The notes under the pieces were generated by a model. It was not told where the DNA came from. It did not search any database and worked only from the letters and a program-made list of their open reading frames with translations. The position numbers and the translations under genes were made by a program. 64,000 nt of DNA from the NCBI GenBank assembly GCA_028693235.1, contig JAQUVW010000001.1, positions 186,001 through 250,000 of the forward strand, read 5' to 3'. This document shows positions 27,130-33,900 of this stretch, one piece after another (within the stretch, counting starts at the first letter, position 1; each line of letters starts with the position of its first letter). Origin of the DNA: Candidatus Gastranaerophilales bacterium (GTDB lineage Bacteria; Cyanobacteriota; Vampirovibrionia; Gastranaerophilales; Gastranaerophilaceae).

Positions 27130-27309
27130 ATGGCAAAAGACTCTGGAAAAAGATATAGAGATGCAGCCACAGGACAATATGTAACCAAGTCTTATGCTGA
27201 CAAAAATCCAAAAACAACAATTTCTGAAAGTGTATTAAAAGATAAAACGTCTAATAGTAGTGGTCCTAAAGATGGAACAAAAGGTATTGTGAGAAAAAAT
27301 AAAAAGTAA
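27130..27309 (+). CDS. Small polar protein with TGQYVTKSYADKNPKTT motif, copy A
   Basis: 59 residues from the ATG at 27130, preceded by GGGGTGAG; a GTG at 27118 would add four residues and overlap the previous gene. It reads YRDAATGQYVTKSYADKNPK followed by TTISES, then a Lys/Ser-rich tail. The same core occurs in the divergent gene at 27593-27727. Small proteins with this core (RDxxTGxFVTxxYAxxxPxTT) are widespread in bacteria, in my memory without a known function. It closes the membrane-protein cassette. Confidence 0.72.
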   Translation: MAKDSGKRYRDAATGQYVTKSYADKNPKTTISESVLKDKTSNSSGPKDGTKGIVRKNKK

Positions 27310-27327
27310 TTTTAGATAGAGGTTAAA

Positions 27328-27501
27328 GTGACAGAAGATAAGAACAAAAATCAAAAGCAATCATCATCTATTGAACAATCATCTACGATTGATTTTAGTG
27401 AATCAAGAAAACTTTTTGAAGAACGAATTAATGCAAGCGAGCCTAAAGAAGGAACTCAACCTATAATAAGAAGTAGAGATGATAATAATAATCAGAACTA
27501 G
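27328..27501 (+). CDS. Small polar protein, 57 residues
   Basis: GTG start at 27328 preceded by AGAGG. The product begins VTEDKNKNQKQSSSIEQSS and ends with Arg/Asp/Asn-rich sequence; no membrane segment and no cysteine. The middle (SESRKLFEERINASEPKEGT) is helical. It follows copy A after 18 bases and precedes a strong terminator, so it is the last gene of the cassette. Not recognised. It resembles in character the polar tail after the DUF6338-like protein of element 1. Confidence 0.6.
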   Translation: MTEDKNKNQKQSSSIEQSSTIDFSESRKLFEERINASEPKEGTQPIIRSRDDNNNQN

Positions 27502-27529
27502 TTTCAGTATTAATGCATAATTTAATACG

Positions 27530-27560
27530 ATAGGAGAGAGACAAAATCTCTCTCCTATTT
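27530..27560 (+). terminator. Terminator of the Schlafen-like cassette
   Basis: A perfect 12-base stem (ATAGGAGAGAGA / TCTCTCTCCTAT) with a 5-base loop; only a short T run follows. Confidence 0.7.
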
Positions 27561-27592
27561 CATAGCTGTTTAGAGCACTTATTGCTAATCTA

Positions 27593-27727
27593 TTAATTCT
27601 TTTTTGTGTTTGGCTTAGAATGCTTAGAGGTTTCAGAAACAGTAGTCTTTGGATTTTTGTCAGCATAAGACTTAGTTACGTATTGACCGGTGTCAGCATC
27701 TCTGTATTGTTTTGTTGTTTTACCCAT
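27593..27727 (-). CDS. Small polar protein with TGQYVTKSYADKNPKTT motif, copy B
   Basis: 44 residues: MGKTTKQYRDADTGQYVTKS, then YADKNPKTTVSETSKHSKPN and TKKN. Twenty-two consecutive residues are nearly the same as copy A (27130-27309), but the gene is on the opposite strand and is not next to a membrane-protein gene. GAAGAG lies upstream of the ATG. It shows that this small family is duplicated inside one element. Function unknown. Confidence 0.7.
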   Translation of the reverse strand: MGKTTKQYRDADTGQYVTKSYADKNPKTTVSETSKHSKPNTKKN

Positions 27728-28166
27728 TACCATACTCTTCGTTTATTAATTCCCCCTGAGCCTAGATTGACACATCGACCAATTGTCGAGGGCAATTTTA
27801 GTTACTAAATTCTAGTGCTTATTTAAATTATAATAGTAATTTTAAAAAACACCTCAAAATAAACAAAAAATTAATAATTATAACCAAAATAAGCTAATTT
27901 TGTATTTATGTTTCGGGACCCTGTGGGGTAAATGGGTTCGCTTATGTAAAATTTCCAACTCAAAAGGCCCCCCCGGGGGCGTTCTTAAAAATTATTTTAA
28001 TTACCAAATTAGGGTCATTGTGTCAATTACGTGACACTTTATCTAGAAAACAAAGTATATATTGAGAATCAAATGTACAAAGTTATAGATACTCAACATA
28101 TCAAAGAAGAACTAAGAGTAACAATCTGGAAATAATTATAAATAAAGGGATTTAACTATGGATGAG
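27728..28166. other. Right-end noncoding region of element 2
   Basis: 439 bases with no gene that I can support. It includes a GC-rich patch GCCCCCCCGGGGGC at 27967-27980 in otherwise AT-rich DNA and a palindrome GTGTCA-ATTACG-TGACAC at about 28020-28037 near the att site, which may be an integrase or excisionase site. A 20-codon frame starting MYKVIDTQ was not called. Confidence 0.4.
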
Positions 28167-28211
28167 CTGAAAATCCCTGTGTCCTTGGTTCGATTCCGAG
28201 ACGCGGCACCA
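28167..28211 (+). repeat. Attachment site copy 3 (attR)
   Basis: All 45 bases match the tRNA-Phe 3' end (9154-9198). It marks the return to the host chromosome. Confidence 0.92.
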
Positions 28212-28213
28212 CT

Positions 28214-28240
28214 TAAAAGCCCTAAATTGGGTTTTTATTT
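28214..28240 (+). terminator. Original tRNA-Phe terminator
   Basis: AAAAGCCC-TAAATT-GGGTTTTT with one unpaired G, directly after the right att copy. Before integration it would have followed tRNA-Phe. Confidence 0.65.
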
Positions 28241-28279
28241 TTGTGTGATATAATAAAAAATATATTAGGAGAGTGGTAC

Positions 28280-29608
28280 ATGCAACTAAACGACATGTTA
28301 GAAATTATTATTGTTACATATAATCGAAAAGAAAAAATATTTTCTACCTTACAACAACTTTTAGCTGAATCTTCTCCTGTAAAATCCCTTAAAATTACTG
28401 TCTTAAACAATTGTTCAACAGATGGTACTGATAAGGTAATTGATACTTTTTCTGCTAAATATAATAATATTCATCATGTAATTCAACCAAGAAATATTGG
28501 GGGGTGTGCCAATATTGCTTATGCTTATGAAATAGCAAAAATGCCTTATGTTTGGGTGATTTGTGATGATGATGATTTCAATTGGAATCATTGGGACGAA
28601 ATCGAAAATGCTATTTATGATGGGTATGATGCTGTTTTTACTCAACATAAATCAAATTTGGGTGTTCAACTTCATAATAGTCTTGCTGATGTCTTTTATG
28701 CTTCAACTTTTGTTCCCGCTTGTATATATAAAACTTCTCATTTAACTTATACCACGGTTTTTAATATGTATGAATCGTGCTCCATTCTGTTTTCTCATTC
28801 TCCTATTATTGCAAAAATAATTAATGAAGATGGCAAAATATTTCTTCCTCAAAAAGCTCAACTCGTTTCCGCAGGTAAGGATTTCACAAGTAATTATAAA
28901 AGATATTTGCGTGGGTTAGATGAAAAATATATACCTGTTGACAGGATTTATCTTTATTGGACGCCGGCTTATTTTTCAGCTATTTCTTTGATAAAAAACA
29001 GAAAAAAACAAATTGAAATTATTGATGGTTTGCGTCATGGTGCTAATAGTTTGTTCGACTTCTTTAAAGCAAAAATATATGTAAATAAAATATTTTATAA
29101 TAATTACTTTAACAATTACTATAAAATTTTCAGAATGTTGTCGTTTAAACAAAAAATAATATTTATTTATGCTTATATGGCAACCATCGGGCGTTTGTGG
29201 GGTTTGGATACTCGTTTATTAAAATTATCTGAAAAATCTAAGTGGGGTGCTTTTTTTAGGTATGTAAAGCAGCAAAAATACATTGATAAATTGGCAAAAA
29301 AATATAAAGGTAAAAAGCTTTTAATTTATGGTGCCGGACTTGTCTTTCAATGCCTTGTTGAACGTTATGATTTAAGCAATCTTGATATAGTAGCAGTTTG
29401 TGATAAAAAATTTAAAGAAGAAACTACTGTTAATAATTTGCGTGCAATTCCTGTTGAGTTATTAGAAAAAGAAAAATTTGATGTTGTTTTTATGTCATTG
29501 AAATATGCTGATGGAATAGCAAGCGATATAAAAAAAGCCGGACTTAAATTTAAATATGAAGTAATTTATAATAACAAAATATCATTTTTTCATAAATTAT
29601 CACTTTAA
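28280..29608 (+). CDS. Family 2 glycosyltransferase with C-terminal Rossmann-like domain
   Basis: 442 residues from the ATG at 28280, chosen because TTAGGAGAGTGG precedes it; the longer frame has no ribosome site. The N-terminus is a GT-A fold: LEIIIVTYNRKEKIFSTL, LNNCSTDGTDKV, RNIGG and the metal-binding VICDDDDF. The last 120 residues begin KKLLIYGAGLVF and look like a small nucleotide-binding domain, as found beside sugar-modifying enzymes. Probably adds a sugar to a surface polysaccharide; donor and acceptor unknown. First gene to the right of the elements. Confidence 0.85.
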   Translation: MQLNDMLEIIIVTYNRKEKIFSTLQQLLAESSPVKSLKITVLNNCSTDGTDKVIDTFSAKYNNIHHVIQPRNIGGCANIAYAYEIAKMPYVWVICDDDDFNWNHWDEIENAIYDGYDAVFTQHKSNLGVQLHNSLADVFYASTFVPACIYKTSHLTYTTVFNMYESCSILFSHSPIIAKIINEDGKIFLPQKAQLVSAGKDFTSNYKRYLRGLDEKYIPVDRIYLYWTPAYFSAISLIKNRKKQIEIIDGLRHGANSLFDFFKAKIYVNKIFYNNYFNNYYKIFRMLSFKQKIIFIYAYMATIGRLWGLDTRLLKLSEKSKWGAFFRYVKQQKYIDKLAKKYKGKKLLIYGAGLVFQCLVERYDLSNLDIVAVCDKKFKEETTVNNLRAIPVELLEKEKFDVVFMSLKYADGIASDIKKAGLKFKYEVIYNNKISFFHKLSL

Positions 29609-29655
29609 TATCTTTTGCTTGTTTTAAAATGTTATTTTTAGCATATGATTAGTAA

Positions 29656-30171
29656 ATGAGGTATTTTGTTAAATATTTTATTTTAATTTCCAGTTTGTTT
29701 TTTATTACAACTTTTTTTACAGGTTGTACGGACAAGGGCGTTGTGTTACTCCCCAATCCTTGGTTTGACTGTCACGAAAATCTTGCAAAAGCAGCGAAAG
29801 TTGCGGGTTTTGAATTTCCATTGAGCTTGTCTAATTATCAAGTCAAAGCAATGAAAGATATGATTGAAATCACATATCCATTAGATGCGTTTAGAAATGT
29901 AACTGTCAGAAAAAGTTCAAATGACAATGGTGGAGATATATCGGGCGATTATAATAATTATCCGATTAATAAAGAAATTTCACTAAAAAATGGCGTCCTT
30001 ATAAAAATTAGAGGCGATAAATATAAAATATATGTCATGAACATGGCTGCTTCTTCCGGGTATTATTCTGCTGTTTGTGATAAAGGTATGTCGTTAAAAG
30101 AAGTTGAGAGTATTTATGAGGTTATTGCTGAAGCTGAAGCTCCAAAAATTCCTCCTGAGGCTTTTGAATGA
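29656..30171 (+). CDS. Putative lipoprotein
   Basis: 171 residues. A signal peptide ends in the lipobox FFTGC, with Cys24 as the lipidated residue. The mature part (PNPWFDCHENLAKAAKVAGF, then RGDKYKIYVMNMAASSGYYS) is a compact domain of a kind seen in uncharacterised bacterial lipoproteins. The ribosome site is weak. No operon partner is clear. Function unknown. Confidence 0.7.
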   Translation: MRYFVKYFILISSLFFITTFFTGCTDKGVVLLPNPWFDCHENLAKAAKVAGFEFPLSLSNYQVKAMKDMIEITYPLDAFRNVTVRKSSNDNGGDISGDYNNYPINKEISLKNGVLIKIRGDKYKIYVMNMAASSGYYSAVCDKGMSLKEVESIYEVIAEAEAPKIPPEAFE

Positions 30172-30214
30172 TAATTAAACAAAAAATATTGTTATCTTTC
30201 TGCATTATGCTCTT

Positions 30215-30499
30215 TTATTTATTAAATAAAGAATTCAAACATCCAATAAATTCACTTATGCAACCTAATTTTAGAGAATAGTAAACATTTAGTCCATCTT
30301 TTCTCATTTTAATTATGCCTACGGATTTTAATTTTGCTAAACTTTTTGAAATATGTGGTTGTTCATATTTTTTTAATTTCTTGACAATTTCGCAGACGCA
30401 TTTTTCTCCGTCTAGTAACGTATCAATAATTTCTATTCGTACAGGATTTGAAAGTGCTTTAAAAATTTCTGCTTTTTTTAGATATACATTATTATCCAT
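30215..30499 (-). CDS. ArsR-family metal/metalloid-sensing repressor
   Basis: 94 residues from the ATG at 30499, preceded by AGAGGTAAG; a longer frame to 30565 has no such signal. A winged helix with FKALSNPVRIEIIDTLLDGE and the cysteine pair of EKCVCEIV, the alpha-3 metal site of ArsR, followed by QPHISKSLAKLKSVGIIKMR. It is divergent from an ACR3 remnant and a permease. An imperfect palindrome ATATG-TCGATAATGG-CATAT lies upstream and could be the operator. Likely senses arsenite or a similar thiophilic ion. Confidence 0.85.
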   Translation of the reverse strand: MDNNVYLKKAEIFKALSNPVRIEIIDTLLDGEKCVCEIVKKLKKYEQPHISKSLAKLKSVGIIKMRKDGLNVYYSLKLGCISEFIGCLNSLFNK

Positions 30500-30596
30500 C
30501 TTACCTCTTGACGATATTTCAAAAATGGAATAAACTATCAGTTGTCTATATGTCGATAATGGCATATTTGCTTATGGTTGTCAATATGGAGCATAT

Positions 30597-30692
30597 ATGA
30601 AAGAAAAATTATCACAAAAGTTGAGTTTTTTAGGTAGATATCTGACAGTTTGGATATGTTTATCTATGTTTATCGATGTCTGTGTGTGGTAG
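30597..30692 (+). pseudogene. N-terminal remnant of an ACR3-type arsenite efflux pump
   Basis: 31 codons with a good ribosome site (GGAG) then TAG. The peptide includes QKLSFLGRYLTVWICLSMF, which closely resembles the start of ACR3/ArsB transporters (LSFLDRYLTLWIFLAM). The rest of the gene, over 300 codons, is missing before the permease. Its position right after ArsR fits an ars operon whose pump was deleted. Confidence 0.6.
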
Positions 30693-30791
30693 TTATAAAT
30701 GTTTTACCGCCAAGTTTAGGACTTAAAGGTATGGTCGTGGATTTTTTAATAAAAGACTAATTTTACAAAAAACAAAAAATGGAGGTGTTTA

Positions 30792-31760
30792 ATGTTTTTA
30801 AAATTCGCTGATTGGTTTGTATATGGGGTTTGTGGTTTTAATGCCAATACAAAATTCGGTTCAGCCTTGCATTTTTTCGTTTATGATGTTTTAAAGATTT
30901 TGTTTTTATTATTTACGATAATCACGATTATAGCATTTTTGCGTGGACAAATTGATAATGTTAAATTTAGAAACTATATTGAAAAACAACCGAAATTTAT
31001 AGCACATTTTTTTGCTGCAGTATTTGGTGCAATAACTCCATTTTGCTCGTGTTCTTCAATTCCTGTTTTTATAGGTTTTATTGAAGCAGGGCTTCCTTTT
31101 GGAGTTGCAATGACTTTTTTGATAACGTCTCCTATGATTAATGAAATTGCAATTTTAGTTTTGGCAGGTATTATAGGCATTAAACTAACTGCATTATATC
31201 TTATTACCGGACTTTCTGTTGGTATTGCCGGTGGATATTTAATGGAAAAATTAGGTTTTAAAAAATATCTTCAAGATTATTTGTTTAAACTAAAACCTTG
31301 TGGGTGCACTTGTTCTGGTGAAGATACTGAAAAATTATCATTAAAAGAGAGAATTTTTGCTTCTATGACATACGCCAAAGATTTGATGTCAAAGATTTGG
31401 CTTTTTGTTTTACTTGGTGTTGGCGTAGGTGCAGGGCTTCATGGGTACGTTCCGAGCGAGTTTTTCATTAAATATTTAGGTGCAGACAATCTTTTTGCAG
31501 TTCCCATTGCTGTTTTAGCCGGAATTCCTCTTTATGCTGATGCGACAACAATTATCCCGATTGCTCAAGTCTTAATTCAAAAAGGTGCTGCAATTGGTAC
31601 TGTTCTTGTATTTATGATGGCTACAACAGGGCTTTCTTTACCCGAAATGATAATAATTTCAAGGGTTATGAAAAAAGAACTCATTATTCGATTTATCCTT
31701 TTTATGTTTATAACTTTTGTTTTCGTGGGATATTTCTACAATTTGGTTATTTATATCTAA
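30792..31760 (+). CDS. ArsP/YraQ-family (DUF318) permease
   Basis: 322 residues, about eight membrane helices in two halves. The hallmark FCSCSSIPVF (Cys-x-Cys in the first half) and the matching DATTIIPIA region in the second half identify the permease family COG0701, which includes the organoarsenical exporter ArsP. A central Cys-rich loop (CGCTCSGED) may bind a metal. GGAGGTG precedes the ATG. Divergent ArsR suggests metalloid-dependent expression. Substrate not determinable from sequence. Confidence 0.8.
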   Translation: MFLKFADWFVYGVCGFNANTKFGSALHFFVYDVLKILFLLFTIITIIAFLRGQIDNVKFRNYIEKQPKFIAHFFAAVFGAITPFCSCSSIPVFIGFIEAGLPFGVAMTFLITSPMINEIAILVLAGIIGIKLTALYLITGLSVGIAGGYLMEKLGFKKYLQDYLFKLKPCGCTCSGEDTEKLSLKERIFASMTYAKDLMSKIWLFVLLGVGVGAGLHGYVPSEFFIKYLGADNLFAVPIAVLAGIPLYADATTIIPIAQVLIQKGAAIGTVLVFMMATTGLSLPEMIIISRVMKKELIIRFILFMFITFVFVGYFYNLVIYI

Positions 31761-31785
31761 GTCGATTCTATAATTATACATAATA

Positions 31786-32042
31786 GGTTCTGCTATTCGA
31801 GAAGTAGCTCAAGTCGTTCCTGCTGTAGGGGCTATATCTCTTGAAACTGTGGATATAGATATTATTGTGAAACTTATGAGAGGAATGTTGCTTGTTCCTT
31901 ATTTGTTTATGTTGAGCTTTTACCTTGTAAAAAATCAAAATTTAAAATGAATGAAATTCAAAATCCTTGGTTTCCAATTCTTTTTGTTGTCGTTTCTGGG
32001 GTTAATTCTTTAAATCTAAGCTTATTTTCTTTTCATTATTAA
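31786..32042 (+). pseudogene. Remnant of a YeiH-family (UPF0324) membrane protein
   Basis: The reading frame GSAIREVAQVVPAVGAISLE...IIVKLMRGMLLVPYLFMLSF resembles the C-terminal half of YeiH-type putative anion exporters. It ends in TGA and continues in another frame as NPWFPILFVVVSGVNSLNL, the next conserved segment, until 32042. There is no start and at least one frameshift, so it is a decayed C-terminal fragment. Confidence 0.6.
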
Positions 32043-32110
32043 TGTTTATTTAGCTTGTTTGCATTGGAATGATTGTCAACAAATTCCTTATCATGTAAAT
32101 GATACAAAAA

Positions 32111-33187
32111 TTATTTATTATTGTTTGTTTCTTTTCCGTTTCTATAGCCGATACCTGCTCTATAACCGGAGATTGAATAAAGCATTGGGAGGGATGGCTC
32201 AATCCATTTTAAGCCTGACAAGACTGCAACTGTTGCAATGTCATCAAGGTGTAAGCCGATATCCAGTGCTTCGGGTTTCCTTTCTGCATACAAATTTTGA
32301 GCTTCTTCTTTTTCGTTAGACTTATTTTGTATGGCTATATCTATTAAGTTTGAAGTCGTTTTTTCTTTTTTATTTTTATTTAAAATAGGATTTATAAGAT
32401 TTTTGCCTATGCAATTTGCAATTGCACTTCCACCTAATACTCCGACCGTTCCGATTCCGATAATCATTCCGATGGCACGAGCTTTTTTTGATGTAATTTT
32501 TGCTTTTTCCATAATTTCCAAAGCTATTCCTGCACCAACATTGCACAAGAAAATATTTGCGAGGTATTGATATGCACCTTCTTTTATTTTGTTGGGGACT
32601 TTTTCTTTCCAGTTTTTGTCTGTTATTTTATCGCCGGCAATTCCTCCTGCGATACCTCCTATAACAGGGATTAACCCCATTAAAGAAAGCCGTTTTATTT
32701 CTTTAAAAATCTCTTTTGAGGTTACGTTTGCCGGTTCGGGAATGAGTTTTGACAACAAATCTTTGCCCTTTTTTGTCGGTTGCAATTCATTATAAATGTG
32801 ATTTATTTCTTTAAATTTAATAATTTTATTTTTTGCTTTGTTCAAAATTGCTTCTGTCGTTGGTGATGTTTTGTTCTTTTCAAGAAAATTATTTGTTAAT
32901 TTATTATTGTTTGCCTTAAGTTTTTCAAGGTCAATTTGTGCGGATAGCCCTTTTATTCCTAATTTTTTAATTCCTCTCGTTGCGAGCAGGGCTGAACCTA
33001 TGCTTCCTGTCATTACCGCTGCGGTTCTTATGAATTCGTCTTTTTTTTCTTTATCGGGAGCTTTTTTCGTATGTAAAAATGTTTCAACCACTCCTCCCCC
33101 AATCAAAATATATGGGACTTTTTTTGTAAATTGACCTACGAGTCTTGGTTGATCTAGGTATTTTCCGAGAGTTGATAGAGTGTGCAT
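32111..33187 (-). CDS. Lineage-specific membrane protein
   Basis: 358 residues. Several Gly/Ala/Ile-rich segments look membrane-spanning (LIPVIGGIAGGIAG, AIGMIIGIGTVGVLGGSAIA), separated by basic helical stretches. The C-terminus has LDDIATVAVLSGLKW. Not recognised, but in style related to the protein at 41068-42456. Directly upstream at 33216-33242 lies an operator-like sequence that is shared with the promoter of the DtxR-type regulator, so expression is probably metal-dependent. Confidence 0.65.
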   Translation of the reverse strand: MHTLSTLGKYLDQPRLVGQFTKKVPYILIGGGVVETFLHTKKAPDKEKKDEFIRTAAVMTGSIGSALLATRGIKKLGIKGLSAQIDLEKLKANNNKLTNNFLEKNKTSPTTEAILNKAKNKIIKFKEINHIYNELQPTKKGKDLLSKLIPEPANVTSKEIFKEIKRLSLMGLIPVIGGIAGGIAGDKITDKNWKEKVPNKIKEGAYQYLANIFLCNVGAGIALEIMEKAKITSKKARAIGMIIGIGTVGVLGGSAIANCIGKNLINPILNKNKKEKTTSNLIDIAIQNKSNEKEEAQNLYAERKPEALDIGLHLDDIATVAVLSGLKWIEPSLPMLYSISGYRAGIGYRNGKETNNNK

Positions 33188-33215
33188 TTTAATCCCTTTG
33201 TTTTGTATGTGCTAC

Positions 33216-33242
33216 AATGTTAAGTTAGCCTAACAGTATGGC
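33216..33242. promoter_or_regulatory. DtxR-type operator 1
   Basis: AATGTTAAGTTAGCCTAACA followed by GTATGGC. The core GTTAGCCTAAC is a near-perfect palindrome like DtxR/IdeR boxes. About 22 of 27 bases agree with 33715-33741. It lies just before the membrane-protein gene. Confidence 0.6.
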
Positions 33243-33261
33243 TAAAAATTTTTCCTTGGTC

Positions 33262-33699
33262 TTATTTGCTTTTTTTAAGAAAATCGGATAAAAAGTTTGG
33301 ATTTTGGGTTTCTTTATTCTTGCAAAATTCCATAAAGTCGATTAACCTTGATAAGGCTTTATCAGAGATTGAGTGTTCCATTTTGCAGGCATTATCTGTA
33401 GATTCTTCGGGTGACAGACCCAGCACGTGATTAAAAAAATCATAAAGTGTGTTGTGCTTTTTTATAATTCTTCGGGCTGCTTTTTTGCCTTCATCTGTTA
33501 ATGATATGACCTCATATCTTCCATAATTCACCAGTCCTTTTGAGGACAAGTTTTTGAGTGCTTCTGTTACAGAAGATCGCTTTACATTCAATCTTTTTGA
33601 TACGTCAATTGCTTTTACGCCTTGTTTTTCGAGAATTATTTGATACATAGCTTCCAAATAATCTTCAAGACTAGATGTCAATTTATATTTTTCTTGCAT
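33262..33699 (-). CDS. DtxR/MntR-family metal-dependent repressor
   Basis: 145 residues from the ATG at 33699, preceded by GAGGTAACC; the longer frame runs through the operator. N-terminal winged helix: SLEDYLEAMYQII, VKAIDVSKRLNVKRSSVTEA. The dimer and metal-binding part has the ligands expected (HNTLYDFFNHVLG, then KMEHSISDKALSRL with Glu-His). Length matches MntR-like members without an SH3 domain. It binds DNA when loaded with Mn or Fe. Two matching sites suggest it regulates itself and the next gene. Confidence 0.88.
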   Translation of the reverse strand: MQEKYKLTSSLEDYLEAMYQIILEKQGVKAIDVSKRLNVKRSSVTEALKNLSSKGLVNYGRYEVISLTDEGKKAARRIIKKHNTLYDFFNHVLGLSPEESTDNACKMEHSISDKALSRLIDFMEFCKNKETQNPNFLSDFLKKSK

Positions 33700-33714
33700 G
33701 GTTACCTCAAATTT

Positions 33715-33741
33715 ATTGTAAGGCAAGCCTAACAAAATGGC
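33715..33741. promoter_or_regulatory. DtxR-type operator 2
   Basis: ATTGTAAGGCAAGCCTAACA followed by AAATGGC, upstream of the regulator itself. It shares AGCCTAACA and ATGGC with operator 1 at the same spacing. Confidence 0.55.
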
Positions 33742-33900
33742 AAGTATGTACAGTTTTATTAAGCAAATAGAAAAATACAACAGATTTTATAATATAATAA
33801 TATTGGAAACAGAGGAAAGAAGTGCGAAAATCACTCACTGGTCCGCAGCCGTTACAGTCGGAATGCTCTTATCCATTTGCTTACGAGACTGGGAGATTTT

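Larger units (their letters stand above)
19536..28211. mobile_element. Integrative element 2 (about 8.7 kb, deleted relative of element 1)
   Basis: Lies between att copies 2 and 3. It shares with element 1 a winged-helix regulator, an HTH_17 protein and a primase, in the same order and strand. It lacks an integrase and the helicase half of the primase: a deletion near 22920 joins the primase to a truncated reverse transcriptase-trypsin gene. Cargo is a two-gene XRE/ImmA module at the left and a Schlafen-like/membrane/small-protein cassette at the right. It is probably immobile without help. Confidence 0.82.

Noticed and set aside
9199-28211. Prophage
   Set aside because: No capsid, portal, terminase, tail or lysis genes in either element; satellite-like or mobilisable element is a better description.
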